A DNA stretch of 64,000 bases, from positions 19,732,815-19,796,814 of the forward strand of contig OY744615.1 of the NCBI GenBank assembly GCA_963556255.1. Direction: 5' to 3'. Every line of letters starts with the position of its first letter. Within the stretch, counting starts at the first letter, position 1. Under the pieces are notes generated by a model. That model ran no database searches. It worked only from the letters and a program-made list of their open reading frames with translations, and was not told the DNA's origin. The stretch is from Allolobophora icterica (Eukaryota; Annelida; Clitellata; Crassiclitellata; Lumbricidae). Shown here in pieces: positions 56,526 through 64,000 of this stretch. The position numbers were made by a program, and so were the translations under genes.

Positions 56526-59500
56526 CTATATTTGTTCAATCAAACGTTCTGGGCGTCTGCGTTCTCTACCAGAACGACGAAATATCAAGTCCGGTGTTCT
56601 TTCCGTGGTGGTTGCCAAAGGAGGAAGAGTCGTGGCATCCGGTGATTCCTGTTCAGGCACCAGAACAATTCTTGGTTCAAGTACGGGTGATGAATCCTCC
56701 ATACGAAGTTCTAATCCAGATGGTGAATCCCCCAGATGAGGTTCATTCAATTCGTCTGTTCCAGGATTAGTTTGTGTCTTTGGACCGCACTTGGCACCGA
56801 TAGGACACGGTTGTGCCAGTGCAGCTGCGCCATTAAAGAATCCCATAACTGATTCTGGCTCAGGTCGACAATCTTCCACACGTGTGATAAGTTGGTCGAT
56901 ATGTCGGCGCCAAACCTTGGAGCCGACCTGTACGCGATATGACAATGGTCCGATTTTCTGCAGAATTGTTCCGCCCAGCCACTTTCCTTGATTTCGATAA
57001 TCACGCGCCCAAACATGGTCTCCAGAGCGAAAAGTTCGATCCTTCGAGCATGGATTTGCCTGACCCTCCTGTGATTTGCGAACCCGGTCCTCTGGTCTGA
57101 AACGCATCTTATCCAACGGCATCACAACCCGATGATTGAAAAGCATCTGTGCCGGTGAAAGACCAGTTGTTGCGTGCGCAGTGTTGCGATAGGACAACAA
57201 AAATCGATGCACTCGATACATTAAAATTTGAAATGTAACTTCCTTTGTTCCCAAAACTTCTTTGAGAGTTCTGACGAAACGTTCTGCTTCACCATTTGAA
57301 CGTGGATGAAATGGTGCAGTCTGTATGTGTTGAATACCAAATCTTCTACAAAACTGCTGAAATTCTCCACTAGTGAACTGAGAACCATTATCTGACACTA
57401 TCTGTGAGGGTACTCCAAAACGAGCGATCAGTGATAACAAAATATGAACAGTTACTGCAGATGTTGCTGACTTTACTGGTATTGCTTCAGCCCATTTTGT
57501 TCGTGCATCTACACAGACGAACCACATATGGCCATGTACTGGTCCTGCATAGTCAATGTGTAATCGGTACCATGGCTTTTCAGGAAACTCCCATGGATGC
57601 ACTGATGCTTGTGGAGCTTCTGCCTGAACTGATTGGCAGTGATGACAAATGCGGACGACTCTCTCGATTTCGAGATCCATTTTTGGCCACCAGACAAACG
57701 AGCGCGCAAGACTTTTCATGCGTGTCATTCCTGGATGACCTTGATGAAGCTCCGTGAGAACGTCACTTTGAAGTGATTGGGGAATTATCATTCGGGATCC
57801 CCAAAAGATGCAGTCATTCTCTATTGACAACTCCGTACGACGAATGTAGAAGGGCTCCAGTGATTCAGCTCGATCCTTGGCCCAACTTCCTTCAAGGGAT
57901 CGACGCACGGCAGCCAGAATTGAATCCTTTTTAGTTTCTTCCGATAGATGCTTGTGAGAAAATTCGGGTGTACACAGTTCATCAATATCAAAGATATCAA
58001 CATCATCCTCGTCCGCCTCCAACGGCAGTCTTGATAAACAATCGACATTACCGTGTTCTGATGTCTGTTTATAACGAATGTCATAAGAATATGCCATTAA
58101 CGTTAGTGCCCAGCGTTGAATCCGAGCTGAAGTACGGTCTGGAATAGGTTTGTCTGGGCCAAATAGCGCAAGTAACGGTTTGTGATCTGTCACCAAAGTA
58201 AACTTTCGACCATACAAGTATTGTCTGAACTTCGAAACTCCAAATATAATCCCATAGGCCTCTTTCTCAATCTGAGCATAATTGCGTTGTGCAGAATTCA
58301 ATGTTTTCGAAGCGTAAGCAATTGGTCTTTCACTGCCATCAGGAAAAATATGAAATAGTGATACACCAACACCGTAACTAGATGCGTCAGCAGCGAGTCC
58401 GATAGGTAGTCTAGGATCATAATGGCACAAGATTGGAGGACTGGACAGAGTTGTCTTCAAAAGTCCAAAAGATGTTCGTTGCTCATCACTCCACTGCCAA
58501 CTTGTATCCTTGCGTAGCAATTGGTATAATGGTGCGCATATCGTAGACAAATCATCCACAAACTTGCCATAATAGTTAACTAATCCTAGGAACGCTCGCA
58601 ATTGGCCAACATTTTTCGGCTCCGGTGCGTTAATAATCGCTTTGACCGTGGACGGCGACGTGTGTAATCCGTCTTCATCAACCATATGACCCAAATACTG
58701 TACTGATTTGGAGAAGAACACACACTTGTTTAATCCCAGTCGCACTCCAGCATCAAGGAATCTATTGAATACAGTTCGTAATGTCTCCAGGTGTACTTCT
58801 AATGACTCCGATGCAATCAACACATCATCCAGCGAACAAACGACTCCCGGAATTCTCGATAATAACCTGTCAATTATACGCTGAAATTTTGCCGGGGCTG
58901 GAGAAATTCCAAACGGCATGCGTAAAAACCGATACAATCCTTTTGGTGTATTGATGACAAGCAGTTTCTGTGCATTAGCATCAATTCGTATTTGATGATA
59001 TGCTTCAGACAGATCCAGTTTTGTGAAATATTTGCATCGGCCAAGTTTGGCAAACAGATCCTCTGTTCGTGGTAATGGATAATGTTCCGTGCGCAGTGCC
59101 TTGTTTACGGATACTTTAAAATCTCCACATATCCGAATAGCATCGGTGCTGCGCTTAGAGACTACAACGATTGGTGATGCATACTCTGAGATGTCGTCAT
59201 TAATTTTCTCTATTACACCAGCTTGCTCCATTCGATTTAGCTCCATTTCGACTTTCTTTTCAAGTGCGAATGGTACCCGTCTTGCAGGCCAGAATTTTCT
59301 AATGTTAACCTTTGGATCGACTTGTAAACTTACTTCGGTGTCTTTAATGCATCCAAGGGATCCATCGAAAAGAGGTGAGAACTCCTGTACGATCTCTTTC
59401 ACCACCTTATCATCGTTGACTGCGTTGATGTTAATTGAATTCCGCATATCCCCTTCTCTGCGACAACGGCCAATGTCGAGCTGCATGCGATCCAACCAGG

Positions 59501-60683
59501 TCCTTCCCAACAAGGACATACGTGTACTATCGACAACATAAGCTGGCATCGACTGAAACTGCTTTCCATCATATGTCACGTTGGCTTCAAAATAGCCCAA
59601 AACTCGTAATCTATGACCACTGTATGATCTAAACTGTAACTTAGTAGATGTCAGGACCGGACACCCAGCCGTCTGCCAATCTCCTCGTGTCATTAATGTG
59701 ACTCCAGTTCCTGTGTCGACCTCTAGCGTCACTTCTGTCCCGTTAATCACAAGATCCGCGAGAATCTTTGCTGATTGTTTATTTTCAACTGTACAAACAT
59801 AATTAGATTCTTCATCGGTAGCCAGTGATAACGACTCATCACCTATCTCGACTGGCTGCACCTTCACCCCAGGCCTTGCTGTATTATTTCGTCTTAATCT
59901 TCTGTCGGTCCCTTTTCCCTTGGATTGTGCACAGACAGGTGTTATATGGCCTACTTTTGAACAATTGTAACAGGTGGCATCACGAAATTTGCAGAACTCA
60001 GAATGATGATGATTTACCTTGCCACAGTGATTACACCGTCCATGGAATGCCCTGTCCGACCGTCTTGATTCATGGTTGTCTGATGTCGTCACAGCACCAA
60101 TTTCTGCACCGATTTCTGCCGAACACAACGACGTCGACGCAGAAGCCTGTAGCATGATGGACGTCTTCTCAGCTGCCTCGAAAGACCCTGCGAATGTCAC
60201 CACGTTATCGACTGTCAATTCTTGTTGCTGAAGCAAATACTTTTGGATATCCGCATTCGACAGTCCGCACACAAATTGATCGCGAAGGCGCCCATTCAAA
60301 GGCGATATGGAGTCTTGCTGGAAGTTGCAGGTCAATGCCAACTTTCTCAATGCAGCCATATAATCCGCCGCCGTCTCTCCTCTTTGTTGTCGACGTGTAT
60401 AAAAGCGAAAGCGTTCTGCAATTTCCAAAGGTCGAGGATTAACTATGGCCTCGATTCTATCTACTATTTCCTCAAAGGTTGCATTCTCCACCTCCCCAGA
60501 GTGAATGTCACAATATTTGTTGAATATGCCAATCCCCATTGTTCGAAATAGAATAGCCTTACGCTTCAAAACGTTTGTTTCCGACTCGTCTATTCCTTCT
60601 TCGACGAAATAAAACTTCACGCGTTGAACAAAACGTTTCCAAGTCTCCACCGTTGGATCGAAATCTTTCATTTTTGTAGGCAT
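56526..60683 (-). CDS. Gypsy gag-pol polyprotein
   Basis: From ATG at 60683 (MPTKMKDFDPTVETWKRF) the frame is 1385 codons. The longer open frame upstream of it lies in the LTR. In order: a gag-like region; a CCHC knuckle CYNCSKVGHITPVC (about 238-251); aspartic protease LEVDTGTGVTLM (about 318); reverse transcriptase with FTKLDLSEAYHQI and SLDDVLIA in place of the usual Y/F-x-DD (about 620); RNase H (LAADASSYGVG about 767; TDHKPLLALF about 830); integrase with HHCC zinc finger (HQGHPGMTRM ... CHHC about 975-1012) and DDE core (HIDYAGP, SDNGSQF, NGEAERF). No chromodomain is seen. It could be active. Confidence 0.93.
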   Translation of the reverse strand: MPTKMKDFDPTVETWKRFVQRVKFYFVEEGIDESETNVLKRKAILFRTMGIGIFNKYCDIHSGEVENATFEEIVDRIEAIVNPRPLEIAERFRFYTRRQQRGETAADYMAALRKLALTCNFQQDSISPLNGRLRDQFVCGLSNADIQKYLLQQQELTVDNVVTFAGSFEAAEKTSIMLQASASTSLCSAEIGAEIGAVTTSDNHESRRSDRAFHGRCNHCGKVNHHHSEFCKFRDATCYNCSKVGHITPVCAQSKGKGTDRRLRRNNTARPGVKVQPVEIGDESLSLATDEESNYVCTVENKQSAKILADLVINGTEVTLEVDTGTGVTLMTRGDWQTAGCPVLTSTKLQFRSYSGHRLRVLGYFEANVTYDGKQFQSMPAYVVDSTRMSLLGRTWLDRMQLDIGRCRREGDMRNSININAVNDDKVVKEIVQEFSPLFDGSLGCIKDTEVSLQVDPKVNIRKFWPARRVPFALEKKVEMELNRMEQAGVIEKINDDISEYASPIVVVSKRSTDAIRICGDFKVSVNKALRTEHYPLPRTEDLFAKLGRCKYFTKLDLSEAYHQIRIDANAQKLLVINTPKGLYRFLRMPFGISPAPAKFQRIIDRLLSRIPGVVCSLDDVLIASESLEVHLETLRTVFNRFLDAGVRLGLNKCVFFSKSVQYLGHMVDEDGLHTSPSTVKAIINAPEPKNVGQLRAFLGLVNYYGKFVDDLSTICAPLYQLLRKDTSWQWSDEQRTSFGLLKTTLSSPPILCHYDPRLPIGLAADASSYGVGVSLFHIFPDGSERPIAYASKTLNSAQRNYAQIEKEAYGIIFGVSKFRQYLYGRKFTLVTDHKPLLALFGPDKPIPDRTSARIQRWALTLMAYSYDIRYKQTSEHGNVDCLSRLPLEADEDDVDIFDIDELCTPEFSHKHLSEETKKDSILAAVRRSLEGSWAKDRAESLEPFYIRRTELSIENDCIFWGSRMIIPQSLQSDVLTELHQGHPGMTRMKSLARSFVWWPKMDLEIERVVRICHHCQSVQAEAPQASVHPWEFPEKPWYRLHIDYAGPVHGHMWFVCVDARTKWAEAIPVKSATSAVTVHILLSLIARFGVPSQIVSDNGSQFTSGEFQQFCRRFGIQHIQTAPFHPRSNGEAERFVRTLKEVLGTKEVTFQILMYRVHRFLLSYRNTAHATTGLSPAQMLFNHRVVMPLDKMRFRPEDRVRKSQEGQANPCSKDRTFRSGDHVWARDYRNQGKWLGGTILQKIGPLSYRVQVGSKVWRRHIDQLITRVEDCRPEPESVMGFFNGAAALAQPCPIGAKCGPKTQTNPGTDELNEPHLGDSPSGLELRMEDSSPVLEPRIVLVPEQESPDATTLPPLATTTERTPDLIFRRSGRERRRPERLIEQI

Positions 60684-60719
60684 TGTAAATTTAAGTTCGT
60701 AAAATCCTCGTCGCCAAAA

Positions 60720-60903
60720 TGTTGTGGATTCGATGTTTAATTCAACATTTAAAGTGCTCAAACTCTATTGTGTACATGGCCAGTAATGTCGGCCCATCCT
60801 AATCAAAGTCTATCACGTTATGTGCTGTGCATCGAATGTCACGTGTCTTGTGCATGTGCATAGAATGATTATATAAAAGTAAGTATGTCAACATATACAC
60901 AAC
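60720..60903 (-). repeat. 5' LTR (right)
   Basis: Identical to the left LTR over 184 bp. The base after it (60904) is g and not the a that completes TG...CA in the left copy, so the outermost base was lost or changed. A primer-binding site should begin next to 60719 (TTTTGGCGACGAGG on the minus strand); I cannot assign its tRNA. Confidence 0.9.
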
Positions 60904-62116
60904 GTGTACACAGCGTGTTAAAAGTCGTTCTCGCTGCTTTGATTTGGATATCGACGACCGACGATTTCGGTCTTTCCGACTGTTTACTAACATCGAAAAC
61001 TATGAGCGGATATAGATCTTTGTAATCGGCTGGAGTGATGTTGCTTTGCGTAATCAACGGATCCATTCCGTAGAACTTTTCGCTGAACGACGCCGCGTCT
61101 CTATAAGCTCTCGAAAATTTCTGGTTGGGAAACGATAGGTCGTAGTCGACCGCTGGATATCTCTCTTGATTCATCATCACGTACATGTTTTTGAGGTTGC
61201 AATGATCGAAAATCGAGGGGTTATGTTCTTGGTTGCCGTCGCTTCGAGCGGTTTGAAATCCTACGACTATCCACCTAGGTTTTTCCGGAGCCGTCTTGAC
61301 GCTAAGACGCCAGCTAAAAGTAGTCGATTGAGGAACCCCTATTGTATCGCATTGACGCGCTCGATATGCAACGGGTACCGATGCTTTCGATTCGATAGTT
61401 TTGTACAATTGCATCTTCTCCATATCCGCGGGAATAACGTGCGGCATAAACCACGAGATTTTCTCAACGTCGACTTTCCCAGCATCCGCGGCAGCGAGTC
61501 TAAAAATAGCGTCGTTGTCCGATTTGCGAACCATCGTTAGCGTGTGCTTAAAACCGTACACTATTTTATCGTAATCCTCGCAGAATCCGAAAATATGTTT
61601 AAGGGGCACGACGAAACTAAACGTTCCCTTAGCCGTTGGTTTTTGAATAAGATACCCTTGACGAGTCGCGAAACCCACATTATCCGCTATAACCGCGGTT
61701 GCTGCGGTATCTTTGCACCATAATTGATTAAGACCTTGCGCTTTGGCGAAGTCGTCCGGATATTTAAGCAAACCCAGCATCGTCGCTGCTTGGCCTGGGT
61801 GAAATACCGTTTCGATATCTTGATTCGATAGGGAATACGCGATTTGGCTGAAAAGATGCAAGAGTCCATTATTCGCGAGGGCTACAGCGTTAGCATTAGC
61901 GTACGCCGTTCCATCCGCTTTGACTAACCTACCTTCGAAAAGCAGGTAAGATTCAGCGGGATGGCAAAATAGATCTTGAGTTTCGATATTTATGCGAATC
62001 TCGCCGGGCGTGTTAAAAGTCGTTCTCGCTGCTGGTTCGTATTCATGCCATTCGTATTTTTCGATTCCTTCGTCGACCTCTGAAGGTGCTGTAATGTTTA
62101 GAATATTCGATTGCAT
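60869..62116 (-). pseudogene. F54H12.2-type putative major capsid protein, copy 2, C-terminally truncated
   Basis: Identical to copy 1 from its start to VVDIQIKA, then the frame switches to a short run of unrelated residues encoded by a 30-bp patch and by the LTR. About the last 40 residues of copy 1 are missing. Base positions keep a constant offset of 6111 to copy 1. Confidence 0.88.
60904..60935. other. Rearrangement junction with patch copied from capsid gene
   Basis: Between the LTR and the duplicated segment lies gtgtacaca and then gcgtgttaaaagtcgttctc plus gctgc, which matches 55896-55922 of the same capsid gene, fused to the segment that starts at 54825. It shows short overlap (gct) at the switch. 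Confidence 0.75.
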
Positions 62117-62145
62117 TTTAATTACTAAAGATTATTTATTTAAAC

Positions 62146-62604
62146 TCATGCGAGTTTCAATCCAGCTCCGTTTTTGTTGTTGTTGAGACTACGCACGAGA
62201 TCTCGAATGGACACGGCTTTCGAAGAAAGTCCATCTCCGGCTAGTATCTTATTAATATCAGTAGTTCCTGCGTCGTTATCGATTAGCCGTGCTAAGAGAG
62301 CCGCATTCGATTGCGTAAGCGTTGGTATCGCACGCGGCGCTGGCACCGACGATGCTAAGATTTTAGCGGCGGCTTTATCCATCAATCGTTTACCAACCTC
62401 TACGGTGGTACTTTTTCCAACTTCTAGCGCCTTTTTAGCCAACTCTCTCGCGGCGTCTTTACCCGCGCTAAGGGTGGATGATGCGACTCGGTTAGCGACA
62501 TCCGAAGTGAAGAGCTTCTTGAAAACTCCTGTAATAGTATCCATTATTCCCGCTCCTCCTATAACGTGTTTTCTCTTAATTCTTCTATTAGCGATGACGA
62601 GCAT
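62146..62604 (-). CDS. pVI/pX-like minor capsid candidate, intact
   Basis: 152 residues. The N-terminus is strongly basic (ANRRIKRKH), followed by IGGAG (residues 15-19), which fits the adenain cleavage consensus (M/I/L)XGX-G with the cut after Ala18. Behind it is a predicted amphipathic helix (MDTITGVFKKLF). The rest is alanine/lysine-rich helix and ends in NNNKNGAGLKLA. This is the layout of adenovirus pVI or core peptide precursors, and a matching protease is encoded in the same element. Capsid role is inference. It starts upstream of the capsid-like gene on the same strand (29 bp gap). Confidence 0.6.
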   Translation of the reverse strand: MLVIANRRIKRKHVIGGAGIMDTITGVFKKLFTSDVANRVASSTLSAGKDAARELAKKALEVGKSTTVEVGKRLMDKAAAKILASSVPAPRAIPTLTQSNAALLARLIDNDAGTTDINKILAGDGLSSKAVSIRDLVRSLNNNKNGAGLKLA

Positions 62605-62718
62605 GTTTTATAATCGCAATATTAAGTTTTTATATCCAGAACTGGATTGTTCGATGTTAGAATTACGAATGTTTATTTATATTCTCCTGTTAATATAAAA
62701 ACAACACGAGAATATAAA

Positions 62719-63159
62719 ATGGATTCCTACGAAGAATATGTTGAAAAATCAGCCGGCTCATTTTTAACTCTGGCTTCTAATAACGCAAAGATTATATCCC
62801 TTTTTATTTCCGAAGTGAAAGACGCTTGTAGTGAATTCGTAACCGACGTTTTCGACCTAGTCGGAGACGCTTCAGAATGTAGCGAGTGTAGCGACAGCGA
62901 GTGTAGCGACAGCGAGTGTAGCGATTGCCACTACATTAAAGTAGTCTCTAACGCGGAGAATAATACTGAAGAGATCTCGGATTACGACTCGGATGAGCTT
63001 ACCAAAAAGATCGTTGCTAATGAATTCGAGTCGATCATTCACGACCTTAAGAACAAGCTCAATAGCTTGGAAAAGAGGTATCTCACGGCGAAGGTTGCGT
63101 TTCATAACCGTATGAACGATGAAATATGGGAGATGTTTACGACAACGACATTAATGTAA
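62719..63159 (+). CDS. Acidic protein with CSECSD repeats, unknown
   Basis: 146 residues from ATG 62719 (MDSYEEYVEKSAG). A short hydrophobic stretch near the N-terminus is followed by SECSECSDSECSDSECSD (about 53-70), an acidic middle and a probable helical C-terminus (FESIIHDLKNKLNSLEKR). The ATG follows an in-frame upstream stretch, but this start places the protein right after a short AT-rich gap and is the most natural one. No family is recognised. It is divergently oriented to the minor capsid candidate. Confidence 0.6.
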   Translation: MDSYEEYVEKSAGSFLTLASNNAKIISLFISEVKDACSEFVTDVFDLVGDASECSECSDSECSDSECSDCHYIKVVSNAENNTEEISDYDSDELTKKIVANEFESIIHDLKNKLNSLEKRYLTAKVAFHNRMNDEIWEMFTTTTLM

Positions 63160-63227
63160 ACGATATTCTGTAACTAAAGCGAGTTACAGAATCACACAAC
63201 CGTAACTCTTCAAAGTTTTTTTTTTTT
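63160..63227. terminator. Convergent 3' end region with hairpin and poly-T
   Basis: gattctgtaactaaagcgagttacagaatc (63164-63193) is an inverted repeat followed by a run of T. It sits between two genes that converge, so it may be a shared 3' end signal. Confidence 0.4.
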
Positions 63228-64000
63228 TTATAATCGCAACATTAAGTTTTTATACTGTTCTTTGCCGATAACGTTTTGTTGTAATAGTTCATCGCATATA
63301 CCAACGATCTCGTTTCTCACTCCCGTATTACCCGCGCCGTAGCTAAGCAAACGCAGATTCAACATTTCTACTAAAGCATTCGGATCTTGCGGAATTACGA
63401 TGACTCCTTTACCCGTCTTCGACGCCTGTTTTCCAGACTTCATTTTCCATATCGGTTTAATGATGTTTCTATACTTTTCGCTTCTTGACGATTTTGGTTT
63501 ACTCGGATTGTTAGGTTGCCTCATCGCATTCGTCGCGTCTAGAATCTCGACGTAATCGGACATATCGTTGTCGTCGTAAATCGAACTGTTCGGTTTAGCC
63601 ATAGTCACTAGCTCCCAAAGTCCTGGAGTACCTGTATAAGTCTTCTCTCCGACTATTATATCGTCGTTCTGGAACGATACGCGTGTGTCTCCGATATAAA
63701 ATTTCCCGTCTTTCTTTGAATTTAGACCGAACGTCGTATCGGTAGACTTTTTATTAGAAGCGTATTGGGACAAGTATTTCGTTGCCACGTCTCCTAATTC
63801 TAACATTCTAACGTCTTCTACAGGATCCTCGTAAGCCTCTATCGAGGGATACTGTGGAAGCTGTATGGCTTTTAACGACGATGATATCGATGCGGGAAGC
63901 GCTTTTAGAGCGTTAGACGTGGCTACTGAGTTTTCCTGAATAGTAGATAACAAAGCGTTTTGTTCTTTCGATATGGTCGATTGCGAGTCGACGATCGGCT
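63228..64000 (-). CDS. Unrecognised element protein, start outside the window
   Basis: The frame is open to the right edge, so the N-terminus is missing; the first methionine-like codon inside (63953) is not a real start. It shows KDGKFYIGDTRVSFQNDDII, TGTPGLWELV, then a basic linker with PKSSRSEKYRNIIKPIWKMKS and PQDPNALVEMLNLRLL at the end. I have seen similar proteins alongside animal Polinton-like cassettes, but their function is unknown to me. Confidence 0.6.
   Translation of the reverse strand, partial: PIVDSQSTISKEQNALLSTIQENSVATSNALKALPASISSSLKAIQLPQYPSIEAYEDPVEDVRMLELGDVATKYLSQYASNKKSTDTTFGLNSKKDGKFYIGDTRVSFQNDDIIVGEKTYTGTPGLWELVTMAKPNSSIYDDNDMSDYVEILDATNAMRQPNNPSKPKSSRSEKYRNIIKPIWKMKSGKQASKTGKGVIVIPQDPNALVEMLNLRLLSYGAGNTGVRNEIVGICDELLQQNVIGKEQYKNLMLRL

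Larger units (their letters stand above)
56283..60903 (-). mobile_element. Ty3/Gypsy LTR retrotransposon, intact, recent
   Basis: The two 184-bp LTRs (56283-56466 and 60720-60903) are identical in every base that I compared. The gag-pol frame is open. A purine-rich AAGCGGAAGGG (minus strand, 56468-56478) next to the 3' LTR fits a polypurine tract. No direct repeat flanks it: left neighbour ends tttac, right neighbour starts gtgta. Confidence 0.93.
48511..64000. mobile_element. Polinton/Maverick- or adintovirus-like integrated element, left part
   Basis: The assignment rests on the combination of a protein-primed family B DNA polymerase, an adenain-type protease and F54H12.2-type capsid-like protein, all in one cassette. 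The left end is inferred at AGTAG (48511): a dispersed repeat stops there while its other copy continues, and Polinton ends typically start with AG. Up to 48686 is a short non-coding end with an inverted repeat (gtcatcgaaact at about 48570, agtttcgatgac at about 48608). Integrase, packaging ATPase and right terminus are not seen in the window. The segment has few repeats and many CpG compared with the host DNA, which suggests a young insertion. It lies in the SC5D intron, as a resident copy in the host genome. Confidence 0.85.

Noticed and set aside
60684..60761. Gag-pol start upstream of 60683
   Set aside because: The extra residues are encoded by LTR and leader sequence and have no ATG; the ATG at 60683 is the first true start.
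54716..62604. Long frames on the plus strand opposite the capsid-like genes (for example 55055-55429)
   Set aside because: They are exact shadows of the minus-strand genes, repeated at the 6111-bp offset, with no family features.

Overview
The window is animal (metazoan) nuclear DNA, probably from an invertebrate. Its two host genes have many short exons with GT/AG splice sites, the introns are full of SINEs, LINEs and DNA-transposon remnants, and simple repeats are abundant. I cannot name the species from sequence alone.

Two ordinary host genes are visible. On the minus strand, 16 coding exons between 23864 and 206 encode a complete nicastrin, the large glycoprotein subunit of gamma-secretase. 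The exon phases sum to an open frame of 698 codons plus stop. On the plus strand, 48055-48264 is the first coding exon of sterol C5-desaturase (lathosterol oxidase); its other exons lie to the right of the window.

Region by region: (1) 1-24 kb is nicastrin. One intron holds a ~6.5 kb jockey/CR1-type LINE, itself hit by a SINE, and other introns hold hAT-type MITEs with clear 8-bp target duplications. (2) 24-28 kb is simple repeats, a LINE 3' fragment and a hAT-type element carrying a nested MITE. (3) 28.3-39.3 kb is a nest of insertions. An inverted-repeat element with a tetranucleotide core contains a second LINE. That LINE is split in its endonuclease domain by a 5.5 kb TIR element with a 3-bp duplication, which carries a Helitron-like end and long palindromes. 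(4) 39.7-41.4 kb is a decayed piggyBac element with TTAA ends. (5) 42-47 kb holds three more hAT-type elements and an unexplained cluster of eight copies of a 14-bp TGACGT-containing motif. (6) From 48511 to the right edge, inside the desaturase intron, is a Polinton/Maverick- or adintovirus-like element.

The virus-like element is the most interesting part. On the plus strand it has a protein-primed family B DNA polymerase (broken by one in-frame stop), an adenain-type cysteine protease and a fibre-like protein ending in a C1q-like domain. On the minus strand it has a SAP/NUMOD-like protein, an F54H12.2-type putative major capsid protein, a pVI/pX-like minor capsid candidate with an adenain-type cleavage motif, and an unrecognised protein cut by the window edge. 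An acidic unknown protein lies on the plus strand. A very young Ty3/Gypsy retrotransposon (56283-60903, two identical 184-bp LTRs, intact gag-pol) breaks the minor capsid gene. About 1.46 kb of capsid region is repeated exactly on both sides of it, at a constant offset of 6111 bp and without a matching target duplication. That is either a rearrangement or two haplotypes merged in assembly. The integrase and packaging ATPase expected of a Polinton are not in the window; they may lie to the right.
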